A stretch of DNA of 64,000 nt from positions 4,402,001 through 4,466,000 of the forward strand of contig NZ_AP022599.1 in assembly GCF_010725725.1 (NCBI RefSeq), in the 5' to 3' direction. The notes beneath the pieces are model-generated. The model did no database searches. It had not been told where the DNA came from and saw only the letters and a list, made by a program, of their open reading frames with translations. The number at the start of each line of letters is the position of its first letter. Within the stretch, counting starts at the first letter, position 1. The DNA is from Mycolicibacterium pulveris. GTDB lineage: Bacteria > Actinomycetota > Actinomycetes > Mycobacteriales > Mycobacteriaceae. A program made the translations under genes and the position numbers. This document shows positions 12,555 through 20,770 of this stretch, one piece after another.

Positions 12555-13019
12555 TTGCTAGAGGTCGGCACCGAGGCGCCGGACTTCACGCTGAAGGACC
12601 AGAACGGCCGGCCCGTCACGCTCAGCGGCTATCGGGGAGAGAAGAACGTGCTGCTGGTGTTCTTCCCGCTGGCGTTCACCGGCATCTGCCAGGGCGAGCT
12701 CGACGAGATCCGCGACAACCTGCCCGACTACGAGAACGACGACACCGCGACCCTGGCCATCTCGGTCGGCCCGCCGCCCACCCATAAGATCTGGGCGACG
12801 CAGAGCGGGTTCCTGTTTCCCGTGCTCTCGGACTTCTGGCCGCACGGCGAGGTGGCCCAGGCCTACGGCGTCTTCAACGACGACGCGGGCTTTCCCAACC
12901 GGGGCACCTTCGTCGTGGACCGCTCCGGCATCATCCGGTTCGCCGAGATGAAGGAACCGGGGGAGCCACGCGACCAGTCGGTGTGGACGCAGGCGTTGGC
13001 GGCGTTACGGAACGGCTGA
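12555..13019 (+). CDS. ahpE: One-cysteine peroxiredoxin AhpE
   Basis: Peroxiredoxin that reduces hydroperoxides and peroxynitrite. The 154-residue protein carries the peroxidatic Cys45 in FFPLAFTGICQGEL. No resolving cysteine is visible, in line with the 1-Cys AhpE type that depends on an external thiol such as mycoredoxin/mycothiol. The start is TTG at 12555, preceded by ACAGGAGAC, and the N-terminus MLEVGTEAPDFTLKDQNG is the usual AhpE sequence. It forms a pair with the DUF3052 gene and is followed 42 bases later by tRNA-Val. Confidence 0.95.
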   Translation: MLEVGTEAPDFTLKDQNGRPVTLSGYRGEKNVLLVFFPLAFTGICQGELDEIRDNLPDYENDDTATLAISVGPPPTHKIWATQSGFLFPVLSDFWPHGEVAQAYGVFNDDAGFPNRGTFVVDRSGIIRFAEMKEPGEPRDQSVWTQALAALRNG

Positions 13020-13061
13020 ATTTCCTGTCGCGCGAGGTCGGCGTGTAGCTTGCCTTCGCAG

Positions 13062-13136
13062 GGGCGCGTAGCTCAGTGGTAGAGCTCTGGTTTTACACAC
13101 CAGCGGTCCGCAGTTCGATCCTGCGCGCGCCCACCA
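13062..13136 (+). tRNA. valT: tRNA-Val (anticodon TAC)
   Basis: Complete cloverleaf by eye. The acceptor stem GGGCGCG (13062-13068) pairs with CGCGCCC (13126-13132). The D arm is GCTC/GAGC. The anticodon stem CTGGT/ACCAG holds loop TTTACAC, so the anticodon is TAC (Val, GUA codons). The T arm contains TTCGATC, the discriminator is A, and CCA is encoded (13134-13136). The gene symbol is only indicative. Everything from here to 33.26 kb is absent from the M. tuberculosis order, so this tRNA marks the left edge of the accessory segment. Confidence 0.97.
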
Positions 13137-13203
13137 GGTATCCGCAGTTCAGCGCGATGACCGCCCACGAGGCGATGACCGAATTACTCTCCGCCGAAAC
13201 GCG

Positions 13204-13715
13204 TCATAGGAAGGTACAGGCGAACGGGCTGAAGAGGCTGCAGCCCACCAGATTCCGATAGATATTGGGCAGCACGGCGATCCCCTCCGGGGTGATCGGA
13301 ACCATCGCCCAGTCGTGAATCAGTCCCTTCCGCAGGACAAAGGTGATCGGGGCATTGGTCTGCTCGGCTTTTTGCTTCAACGCGACGGCATCCGGGGCCA
13401 GCACGTCGAGTGATCCGGCGTAGACATACGTCGGTGGCAAGCCGTCCAGTGAGCCGTAGAGAGGGCTCGCCAGCGGATCCTTGGGATCGAGGTCCCCGGC
13501 CCCGTACACGCTGACCCCGCCGTTGGGATGGTTGGTGACCTCGTTCGAGATCAACTGAGCGACTTGCGGTACCACTTGGCCGGCGGTGCCGCCCTTGGTG
13601 GCCAGCGGGTAGATCGGTACGACGACGGTGGCACCGGTGGCCCACGCCATCAAAGAATAGTTGGCCCAGTGCAGGATGGTCGGCTTGGTGACATACGCGC
13701 CGCCGGCGGTTCCTC
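13204..13715 (-). pseudogene. Alpha/beta-hydrolase (HSL-type esterase) remnant lacking its nucleophile
   Basis: The minus-strand frame reads as a mycobacterial esterase: GGAYVTKPTILHWANYSL, then ATGATVVVPIYPLA, then GGVSVYG. At that point the expected nucleophile elbow GDSAGG and the following 60 or so residues are missing. The reading continues directly into AGDLDPKDPLASPLYGSL and the C-terminal LRKGLIHDWAM. The catalytic Asp and His regions therefore remain but the Ser is deleted in frame. The 5' end is also lost: upstream of GGAYV the frame runs into the TetR operator region. I regard it as a non-functional fragment. A pseudogene next to the tRNA fits a recombination-prone edge. Confidence 0.8.
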
Positions 13716-13735
13716 GTCCGTGCGATCGCCGTCGA

Positions 13736-13775
13736 GTAACGGCGTTACTCTGGTCTCGCAGAGTAACATCGTTAC
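13736..13775. promoter_or_regulatory. Double GTAACNNNGTTAC palindrome, probable TetR operator
   Basis: Two 13-base palindromes, GTAAC-GGC-GTTAC (13736-13748) and GTAAC-ATC-GTTAC (13763-13775), lie 27 bases apart centre to centre. Together they form a larger inverted repeat (16-base arms, 14 matches, 8-base gap). The second palindrome ends one base before the proposed GTG start of the TetR gene at 13777, so a bound repressor would cover the transcription start. This is what an autoregulated TetR gene with a short or absent leader would show. Confidence 0.8.
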
Positions 13776-13776
13776 C

Positions 13777-14373
13777 GTGTCCGCGGAAGGCGTCGTGCAA
13801 TCTGACCCCCTCGAGGGCCGGACGGAGCAAGTCGCATCGGACCCGTTGATCGGCATCGTCGTGGAACTGCTCGACACCGAGGGCTATGACGCGGTGCAGC
13901 TGCGAGAAGTCGCGCGCCGCGCGCGGATGTCATTGGCGACGATTTACAAGCGCTATCGCACCCGAGACGAACTCATCGTCGCGGCGCTCGAGTGGTGGGT
14001 GACCGCCAACCGATATGCGGGCCTCACGCCTGCGGCCGACGACACTCTCTACGGCGGCCTGATGCACATCTTCCGCACAGTGTTCGAGCCGTGGGAATCG
14101 CATCCGCAGCTGCTCAAGTCCTACTTCCGCGCGGTGTCCGGCCCCGGCGGAGATCGCCTCACCAGACTCGGACTAAACGCCGTCACCCCAGCGGCGAGGC
14201 AGGTGCTGGGCACAGCGGACCCGCGCTTCGCCGAGGACCTAGAGCGCATCCTCACCAGCCTCGTGTACGGCGTGCTCACTCAACTCGCCACCAACGCAAT
14301 CGATGTCACCGACGTGCTGCCGTCGATGGAACGGGCGGTCTTCTGGCTCGTCAACGGCCACTCATCCAGCTAG
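13777..14373 (+). CDS. TetR-family transcriptional regulator
   Basis: A 198-residue regulator starting at GTG 13777. The N-terminal helix-turn-helix is clear (DPLIGIVVELLDTEGYDAVQ, then VARRARMSLATIYKRYRTRD, about residues 20-65). The ligand-binding half follows, with no motif that tells the ligand. It is the first gene of a two-gene unit with putP, 13 bases apart. The double palindrome directly over its start suggests it represses itself and putP. The inducer could be proline or a related osmolyte, which is only a guess from the partner gene. Confidence 0.85.
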   Translation: MSAEGVVQSDPLEGRTEQVASDPLIGIVVELLDTEGYDAVQLREVARRARMSLATIYKRYRTRDELIVAALEWWVTANRYAGLTPAADDTLYGGLMHIFRTVFEPWESHPQLLKSYFRAVSGPGGDRLTRLGLNAVTPAARQVLGTADPRFAEDLERILTSLVYGVLTQLATNAIDVTDVLPSMERAVFWLVNGHSSS

Positions 14374-14386
14374 GAACGAGAAAGCC

Positions 14387-15907
14387 ATGTCCGACAGCGC
14401 GTTTCAGATGTCAGCGATCGGGTTGTACTTCGTCGTGATGCTCGCGATCGGCTTCTACGCCTTCCGCCGGACCAGCGACCTGGACGACTACATGCTCGGC
14501 GGCCGCAAGCTCAGCCCGCCTGTCGCCGCGCTGTCCGCGGGGGCTTCAGACATGTCCGGATGGCTGCTCCTCGGGGTCCCCGGCGCGATCTACGCCGCCG
14601 GCCTGCTCGAGTCGTGGATCGTGATCGGGCTGGTGATCGGCGCCTGGCTCAACTGGAAGTTCGTCGCACCGCGACTGCGGACCTACACCGAGATCGCCAA
14701 CAACTCGATCACCGTGCCGAGCTTCTTCGAGAACCGGCTGCGCGACAAATCGCATGTCCTACGGATCTCGGCAGGCACGATCATCCTGGTCTTCTTCACG
14801 TTCTACGTGTCGTCGGGCATGGTCGCCGGTGGCGTGTTCTTCGAGACCTCGTTCGGCTCGTCGTATCGAACCGGCATGCTGATGGTTGCCGGAGTCACCT
14901 TGTGCTACACGCTGTTCGGCGGCTTCCTGGGCGCGTCGCTCACCGACGTCGCGCAGGGGCTGCTGATGTTGGCGGCGCTCGTCACGATCCCTGTCGCGAC
15001 GATCATCGCCGCCGGCGGACCGGGCGAGGTGGTCAGCCTGGTCCAGGCCGCCGACGCCGCGCACAACGCCGCCAACCCCGGTGACGAAATCCACCGCACA
15101 TCACTGTTCTTCGGCGGAAGTTTTCTCGCCATCGTGTCGGCGGCGGCCTGGGGGCTCGGCTATTTCGGCCAGCCGCACATCATCGTCCGCTTCATGGCGA
15201 TGCGCTCCTCGGCCGACGCGAAGGCGGGTCGTCGTATCGGCATCAGCTGGATGATCCTCACGTCCGCGGGTGCGATCACCACCGGCTTCGCGGGCCTGGC
15301 GTACTTCTTCCGTGAGGGCGTGACGCTGGACAACCCCGAGACCGTGTTCCTCCGGCTCGCGCAGGTGATGTTCCATCCCTTCGTCGCCGGGATCGTGCTC
15401 GCGGCGGTGCTGGCGGCCATCATGTCGACGATCTCGTCGCAACTCATCGTGTGCTCGTCGGCTCTGGTCGAAGACATCTACCGCGCGTTCGGCAAGGAGG
15501 CCAGTCCGACGAGGCTGGTCACCTACGGCCGGCTGGGGGTGCTGACGGTCGCGGTGGTGGCGGTTTTGTTGGCGCTCAACCCCGATGACACGATCCTCGA
15601 CCTCGTCGGCTTCGCGTGGGCGGGTTTCGGTGCCGCGTTCGGGCCGCTGATCATCCTGTCGCTGTTCTGGCGCAGGGTCACCTCCTCCGGTGCGATCGCG
15701 GGGATGATCGCCGGTGCTGTGGTGGTCGGCATCTGGGGTCAGACCGATGCGCTGTCGAGCGCGATGTACGAGATCGTTCCGGGCTTCATCGCGTGCTTCG
15801 TCGTCGCGGTCGCCGTTTCGCTCATGACGGCGCGCGAGGACGACGAGATCCAGCGTGAGTTCTCCGAGATGGCCGAGAAGACTCACCAACCCGCGGCCTC
15901 GGCGTGA
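14387..15907 (+). CDS. putP: Sodium/proline symporter, SSS family (PutP-like)
   Basis: A 506-residue polytopic membrane transporter of the sodium:solute symporter family with about 12-13 predicted membrane helices. The sequence LSAGASDMSGWLLLGVPGA and the segment with AWLNWKFVAPRLR are characteristic of PutP proline permeases. The core segment YFGQPHIIVRFMA and ISSQLIVCSSALVEDIY fit the same family. The start ATG at 14387 follows the tetR stop by 13 bases. No proline dehydrogenase gene is adjacent, so the role could be osmoprotection or uptake for catabolism elsewhere. Substrate assignment is by family resemblance. Confidence 0.87.
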   Translation: MSDSAFQMSAIGLYFVVMLAIGFYAFRRTSDLDDYMLGGRKLSPPVAALSAGASDMSGWLLLGVPGAIYAAGLLESWIVIGLVIGAWLNWKFVAPRLRTYTEIANNSITVPSFFENRLRDKSHVLRISAGTIILVFFTFYVSSGMVAGGVFFETSFGSSYRTGMLMVAGVTLCYTLFGGFLGASLTDVAQGLLMLAALVTIPVATIIAAGGPGEVVSLVQAADAAHNAANPGDEIHRTSLFFGGSFLAIVSAAAWGLGYFGQPHIIVRFMAMRSSADAKAGRRIGISWMILTSAGAITTGFAGLAYFFREGVTLDNPETVFLRLAQVMFHPFVAGIVLAAVLAAIMSTISSQLIVCSSALVEDIYRAFGKEASPTRLVTYGRLGVLTVAVVAVLLALNPDDTILDLVGFAWAGFGAAFGPLIILSLFWRRVTSSGAIAGMIAGAVVVGIWGQTDALSSAMYEIVPGFIACFVVAVAVSLMTAREDDEIQREFSEMAEKTHQPAASA

Positions 15908-15933
15908 CGCGGGCCCGCGGTCGTGGGCCGGCG

Positions 15934-17892
15934 TCAGGCCGCGACCGCGTTGGCCTCGGAGGGCACCGGGATGTCGACGTCGGTGAAGGCCTGCCTGATC
16001 GTCGCCACTTCGTCGTCCTCGAATCCGAAGGCTTCCGCTTCGGCGATCACCGCGGCGGCCGCCTCGGCGAATGTCGCACCGGGGGTGAGCCGGTACAGCG
16101 ACCCGTAGAAGACCTGCGCCCATTCGTCATCGGTGATCTCCGCGGTGGCGGAAGCGGTCATCATCTTGTAGGCGGCATGGCTGAAGATGGTGCTGTTGCG
16201 GTGTTCCTTCGCGCTGGCGTCGAACTGATCATACGAGGAGTAGCCGCCGTACTGCGAGGGTACGGCCATGTTCCGGAGGGCGCACTGGCCCGCACCCTGC
16301 CCGCAGCCGCGGTCCTCGCCGAACAGCCACCTGCCCGGGCCGGACTTCCCTTCGATCAGGCCGCCCAGGATGTCGGAATAGGCCTCCTCGAGGGCGCGGG
16401 ACTGCGCGTCCTGGCCCAGGATCTCCCCGTGCTGACCGCGGACGACCTCGTCGATGACGGCGTGCGTGTACTCGTGACCGACGATGTCGAGCGCCGCCTC
16501 GAAGTCGTGACCGAACACGAAAACCTGTTGGCTGCGATACCAGTACGCGTTGTTCAGAATGTCGGAGACGACGATGACGGCGACGGGCGCGCCTGCGCCG
16601 TCGTACGACTCGCGCGACAGCGTGGCCACGTAGTAGTCGTAGACCACCGTCATGTTCGCGTGTCCTGACACCCCCGAGGGGTCCCACGAGGTCGGCTGGG
16701 TCGCGGTGATGAGCTGGCCCGGCGGGTCGATCGGGTAGTGCAGCGACCCACTCGGATAGGTCGCCGCCGTATAGGTGCGGATCCCTCGCTGCACGTCGAT
16801 CAGGAAATACTCGTCGAGTTCGGCGCTGTACACCCCGTTGAACTCCCGCGCCGAGGCGAGCAGGTCGAGCGCGGTGTACTCCTCCGGGACGACGAGCGTG
16901 GTCACCTGGGTGATCACGGTCGATCTGGCCGGGAAGCCCACGAACTCGAGCGCATCGGCGACCGAGTTCTCGATGCGTCGGTAGATGCCCCAGATCACGT
17001 CCAGCACGGGCACCAGTGGGTTCGCTGGGGGAATGGTCGCGTTCGGGTCGAAGCCGAACAGGCCGAGCAGTCCGAGGACCACGGTGCGCACCGGATTGGG
17101 CCGGACGTCACGGCCGGTGACGACTTCGATGACGATCTCGATCTCGTCGGGCCCCGCTGCCGGCGTCGACTGTGAAGCGGCCGCGACGGCGTCGACAGCC
17201 CCCACCGCTGCGGCGGGTGCCGACTCATCCGGGGCCGACAGCGGCGCGACATCGATGTCCTCGGCCGCGAGCGATTCCGTGGCCGGCGAGGACGAGTCCG
17301 TCGCGCTGCGGGACTGCGACGGGTCCGAGCCACCGGCGCCGGTCGGCTCCTCCGCGGCCGGCGACGACTGCTCGCCGGCTTCGGCCGCTTCGGCGACCGC
17401 TGCATCGGTCTCGGGCAGGGCGGCGGTCTCGTCTTGGGGCGCAGTGACCTCGGCGTCCTCTTCGGCGTTCTCCTCGAGGTCCTCCGCGAGGTCCTCTTCG
17501 ACCGCGTCGTCTACCGGGGTGTCCGACGTCGACGTAGTCTGCTGCGCCGAGATCGTGGCCGTAGGCGGAGTCTCCGACACGAGCGTGGCGGTCGGCGCGA
17601 CCCCGGCGCCGGACGGGTCGAGGCCACCCTCTGCCTCGGTGCCCGAAGAGCCGGATTCGGGGGGTGCCGACGCCTCGGCGCCCGTGGTGGTGCCGGTCCC
17701 GCCGCTGGTGTCCGAGGCGTCGCCCGGCGCGGCGAGCGCGACACCGGTGCCAAAGGTCAGCGCCACCCCGAGCCCGACAGTCGCCGCGCCCATCCGGAAC
17801 CACCGTCCCGACGTGGGGTGTGTCGACGGCGGGCAGGGGTGCACAGTGCAGCGCCGCGGGATGCCCGATTCCTCGGCTTCTGCAAGGGCCAT
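15934..17892 (-). CDS. Secreted M4 (thermolysin-type) metallopeptidase with long acidic Ser/Thr/Pro-rich prodomain
   Basis: A 652-residue exported protein. The start ATG 17892 has AGGAG seven bases upstream. The signal segment is unusually far in (about residues 31-56, WFRMGAATVGLGVALTFGTG, then ALAAP). About 200 residues of low-complexity acidic Ser/Thr/Pro/Ala-rich sequence follow. The C-terminal catalytic domain has the zinc motif HEYTH (473-477), the third zinc ligand Glu503 in EEAYSDILG, and EHRNSTIFSHAAYKM, matching the thermolysin His231 segment. I see no clear FTP/PepSY propeptide. The substrate is unknown. It lies downstream of the Lrp regulator on the same strand, 270 bases away. 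Confidence 0.82.
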   Translation of the reverse strand: MALAEAEESGIPRRCTVHPCPPSTHPTSGRWFRMGAATVGLGVALTFGTGVALAAPGDASDTSGGTGTTTGAEASAPPESGSSGTEAEGGLDPSGAGVAPTATLVSETPPTATISAQQTTSTSDTPVDDAVEEDLAEDLEENAEEDAEVTAPQDETAALPETDAAVAEAAEAGEQSSPAAEEPTGAGGSDPSQSRSATDSSSPATESLAAEDIDVAPLSAPDESAPAAAVGAVDAVAAASQSTPAAGPDEIEIVIEVVTGRDVRPNPVRTVVLGLLGLFGFDPNATIPPANPLVPVLDVIWGIYRRIENSVADALEFVGFPARSTVITQVTTLVVPEEYTALDLLASAREFNGVYSAELDEYFLIDVQRGIRTYTAATYPSGSLHYPIDPPGQLITATQPTSWDPSGVSGHANMTVVYDYYVATLSRESYDGAGAPVAVIVVSDILNNAYWYRSQQVFVFGHDFEAALDIVGHEYTHAVIDEVVRGQHGEILGQDAQSRALEEAYSDILGGLIEGKSGPGRWLFGEDRGCGQGAGQCALRNMAVPSQYGGYSSYDQFDASAKEHRNSTIFSHAAYKMMTASATAEITDDEWAQVFYGSLYRLTPGATFAEAAAAVIAEAEAFGFEDDEVATIRQAFTDVDIPVPSEANAVAA

Positions 17893-18161
17893 CGCGATCT
17901 CCTGCCGGTTCCTTCTCGGTGTGGCCGCCGACGGGCGCGCTAGGCGCCTAACTCATCCGCCAGCGAAGACGATAACACCTGATCGGGGCGGATCCGCAAG
18001 ATTACATTGACGCGCCGTAAAATTTGCCGGATTCCCGCCAACGGTCTGAAGCAACCGTTGTTACGGTTGTGAAAAATTAGCTAACACTTGCTGACAAGCC
18101 GTGGTCGGCGGAGCACAGCGGGTGGCGTCCGCTAAATCGTTCCCCGGTCATCCACCGGGGG

Positions 18162-18629
18162 TCAGGAGGCGCCGTGCGTGAGGGTGTTGCGCGACCACGC
18201 GGCGATGACGATCAACGTCTTGGTGTAGACGACCCCGGCGCCTTTACGACGCAACCGGTTCACCACACGCTGAAGGTCGTCGACGCTGTCGACGGACAGT
18301 CGCACCAGGGCGTCGACGTCGCCTGTCAACGTCAACACCTCGTCCACTTCGGGCAGCGTCGACGCGAACTCGACGATCTGCTGAATGTCGGTGTCCCCGG
18401 TGAACCGCATTTCGGTGACGGCTTGCAAGCCGGTGCCGACCTTGGAGCGGTCGGTGGTGATCGTGTACCCGGTAATCACGCCGGCGTCCTCGAGGCGCTT
18501 GATCCGGCGCCGCACGGGGGCCGGTGAGAGTTTCACCTGGCGAGCGATGTCCGATATGCCGCGGCGCGCGTCGGCCTGGAGTGCTTCGAGGATCTCCATA
18601 TCGGTGGAATCGAGATGTACAGCCGACAT
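18162..18629 (-). CDS. Lrp/AsnC-family regulator
   Basis: A 155-residue regulator with an N-terminal winged HTH (STDMEILEALQADARRGISD, then VKLSPAPVRRRIKRLEDAG) and a C-terminal RAM effector domain (VDEVLTLTGDVDALVRLSV). I start it at ATG 18629, matching the usual AsnC N-terminus. It is divergent from the ACT-domain remnant and bkdA. The arrangement resembles mycobacterial AsnC regulators of branched-chain keto-acid metabolism such as BkaR. Given the broken bkdB it may now have no functional target here. Confidence 0.85.
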   Translation of the reverse strand: MSAVHLDSTDMEILEALQADARRGISDIARQVKLSPAPVRRRIKRLEDAGVITGYTITTDRSKVGTGLQAVTEMRFTGDTDIQQIVEFASTLPEVDEVLTLTGDVDALVRLSVDSVDDLQRVVNRLRRKGAGVVYTKTLIVIAAWSRNTLTHGAS

Positions 18630-18670
18630 AGTTAGAGCGTGACGGTGCCGCCGTACAGCCTCCGCGCTCG

Positions 18671-18923
18671 TTGACACCGACGACACTCGGCGCAGCGGCG
18701 CGCGCCACGCTGGACCTCAACGTCGTCGCGACCCCTGAGGTCGTGCTGCGAGTTGCCTCGATCCTGGCGCGGCGCCACTGCGAGGTCGTGACGATGCGCG
18801 TGGACAAACAACGTCGAGGTGGCATGCGCGGGTTCGGTCGGGCCGCAGTCACTGGCCCGATTCCTCGCGCAGTCCGCGGACGTCCTCGACGTCGAACTGT
18901 CCGTCGAAAGCGATCCGACATGA
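18671..18923 (+). pseudogene. IlvM/IlvN-like ACT-domain gene with internal frameshift
   Basis: One frame from TTG 18671 encodes LDLNVVATPEVVLRVASILA, then RRHCEVVTMRVDKQ, the first half of an ACT fold like the small acetolactate synthase subunits. The second half, NVEVACAGSVGPQSLARFLA then QSADVLDVELSVESDPT, is in the +1 frame from 18810. It ends with a TGA that overlaps the bkdA ATG as ATGA, as a cotranslated gene would. A net shift near 18803-18812 (for example two bases lost) explains the break. Reassembled, the protein would be about 84 residues, the size of IlvM. The start codon is uncertain. Confidence 0.65.
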
Positions 18924-19948
18924 CAACGCTCGCCAGCCGCGCGGCAGCCCAATCCGATGACACGACAGCCGATCTCGTCCGCGGCCTGTACCGCGATATG
19001 GCGCTGGGCCGCCGGTTCGATCAGGAGGCGTACGCATTGCAGCGCCAGGGCGAACTGGGACTGTGGCTGATGTCGCTGGGCCAGGAAGCCGCGCAGGCGG
19101 GCTCGATTCGCGCGATGCGCCCCGCCGACCATGTCTTCCCGAGCTACCGAGAGCACGTCTCCGCCCTGTGCCGCGGAATCACACCCGCAGAACTGCTTTC
19201 GCAGTGGCGAGGGGTGACGCACGGATCGTGGGATCCGGACCGATACCGCTTCCACATCTACAGCCTGGTGCTCGCGACGCAGACCCTGCACGCCGTCGGA
19301 TATGCGATGGGTGTGCGCTATGACGGCGCCGACGAGGTGGTGCTGGCGTACCTCGGTGACGGCGCATCGAGTCAGGGCGACGCCAACGAGGCGCTCAACT
19401 GGGCAGCGGTCAACCGTGCGCCCATTGTCTTCTTCTGCCAGAACAACCAGTGGGCGATCTCGACACCCAACCGCAAGCAGTTCGCCAACGCACTACATCT
19501 GCGTGCCGCTGGGTTCGGCCTCGACGCGGTCGCCGTCGATGGCAACGACGTACTCGCCGTGTACCAGGCGACCCGGGACATGGTGGAACGGGTAAGGGCA
19601 GGCGGCAGACCGGGTTTCATCGAGGCATACACCTATCGGATGTCGGGCCACAGCACCTCAGACGATCCGAAACGTTACCGCGACGACCAAGAACTCACGA
19701 CTTGGCAGGCCAGCGATCCACTCGAGCGGGCACGCACGCTGTTGGTGGAGCGAGGCTGGGCGGACACCGAGTTCTTTCACGGTGTGGACGACGACGCCGA
19801 GCAACTCGCCGCCGACGCGCGGCGGGCATGCCTGACGCTGCCGGAGCCGTCGTTGAGCGACACCTTCACGTCGACGCTGTGCGCGGAAACGGCCCATCTT
19901 CGCGACCAGCGCCGGTCCTTCGAGTCCTTCAAGGAGTCGTTCGCGTGA
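18920..19948 (+). CDS. bkdA: Branched-chain 2-oxoacid dehydrogenase E1 alpha subunit
   Basis: ThDP-dependent E1 alpha subunit, 342 residues. The ThDP/Mg motif is GDG at 146-148 in YLGDGASSQGDANEAL with the downstream FFCQNNQWAIST. The C-terminal MSGHSTSDDPKRYRD phosphorylation-loop segment is conserved. I start at ATG 18920, which overlaps the ACT-remnant stop; a longer in-frame N-terminus is an artefact of the frameshifted gene. It overlaps bkdB by four bases (GTGA). The frame is intact, but the partner E1 beta is broken and no E2 gene follows, so it is unlikely to work through this locus. Confidence 0.88.
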   Translation: MTTLASRAAAQSDDTTADLVRGLYRDMALGRRFDQEAYALQRQGELGLWLMSLGQEAAQAGSIRAMRPADHVFPSYREHVSALCRGITPAELLSQWRGVTHGSWDPDRYRFHIYSLVLATQTLHAVGYAMGVRYDGADEVVLAYLGDGASSQGDANEALNWAAVNRAPIVFFCQNNQWAISTPNRKQFANALHLRAAGFGLDAVAVDGNDVLAVYQATRDMVERVRAGGRPGFIEAYTYRMSGHSTSDDPKRYRDDQELTTWQASDPLERARTLLVERGWADTEFFHGVDDDAEQLAADARRACLTLPEPSLSDTFTSTLCAETAHLRDQRRSFESFKESFA

Positions 19949-20770
19949 GCGCGGGGGTGAAGGTTTCGCTCAGCCGGGCGCTCAACGAGGCGATCCGCGA
20001 GCAGATGCGCTGTGACTACAGGGTCATTCTGCTCGGTGAGGACGTCGGCGTCCTCGGTGGTGTGTTCCGCGTGACCGACGGTCTGGCAGCCGAGTTCGGT
20101 GACCGCGTGCTCGACACCCCGCTCGCCGAATCAGCGATCGTGGGCACGGCGATCGGACTGGCGCTGCGCGGATATCGCCCCGTCTGCGAAATCCAGTTCG
20201 ACGGGTTCGTCTACCCGGCCTTCGACCAGATCGTCAGCCAGCTGGCCAAACTGCGGGCCCGTGCGCGTGGGCTGGTGAAATGCCTGTCACGATCAGGATC
20301 CCGGCAGGCGGCGGGATCGGGGCCGTCGAGCACCACAGCGAGTCCAACGAGGCCTACTTCTGTCACACCGCCGGATTGCGTGTCGTCGCGTGCGCCGACC
20401 CGGCCGGCGCCTACGAGTTGCTCCGCGCGGCCATCGCGTGTGACGACCCGGTGATCTTCTACGAGCCCAAGCGGCGGTACTGGGACTCCGGAGAATCGGT
20501 CGTGCAGACGTCGGTGTCCCCGGCCGTGTTGGACAGCGCACGCGTGTTGCGGGAGGGCGCCGACGCCACCGTGTTCTGCTACGGCGGCACCGTGGCGCTT
20601 GCCCTCGGTGCGGCCGATGTGATGGCTGGCGAGGGCAAATCGCTGGAAGTCGTTGATTTGCAGTCCCTGTCACCGTTGGACACCGACGCGCTGACCCGGT
20701 CGGCGGCCAAGACGGGCCGCGTTGTCGTCGTCCATGAGGCGCCGCTCAGTTTCGGTGTCGGCGCCATGGA
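19945..20770 (+). pseudogene. bkdB: 2-oxoacid dehydrogenase E1 beta subunit, frameshifted and 3'-truncated
   Basis: From GTG 19945 the reading is a normal E1 beta (VSLSRALNEAIREQM, LLGEDVGVLGGVFRVTDGLA, FDQIVSQLAKLRARARG) up to VK at 20278. Homology resumes one frame over at 20280 with MPVTIRIPAGGGIGAVEHHS and runs to VVVVHEAPLSFGVGA. Restoring one A to the run at 20278-20280 would rejoin the frames (VKMPVTIRIP). After about 20765 the E1 beta sequence stops abruptly; the last 50-60 residues are replaced by DNA whose opposite strand encodes a Rieske domain. At least two lesions are therefore present. Confidence 0.82.

Noticed and set aside
18039..18060. Inverted repeat CAACGGT-N8-ACCGTTG between the Lrp gene and the metallopeptidase
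   Set aside because: Seven-base arms are too common in GC-rich DNA, and no promoter elements line up with it well enough to call an operator.
18671..18919. An 83-residue N-terminal extension of bkdA
   Set aside because: The extension is half ACT domain and half Arg-rich out-of-frame sequence; the normal E1 alpha N-terminus starts at ATG 18920.
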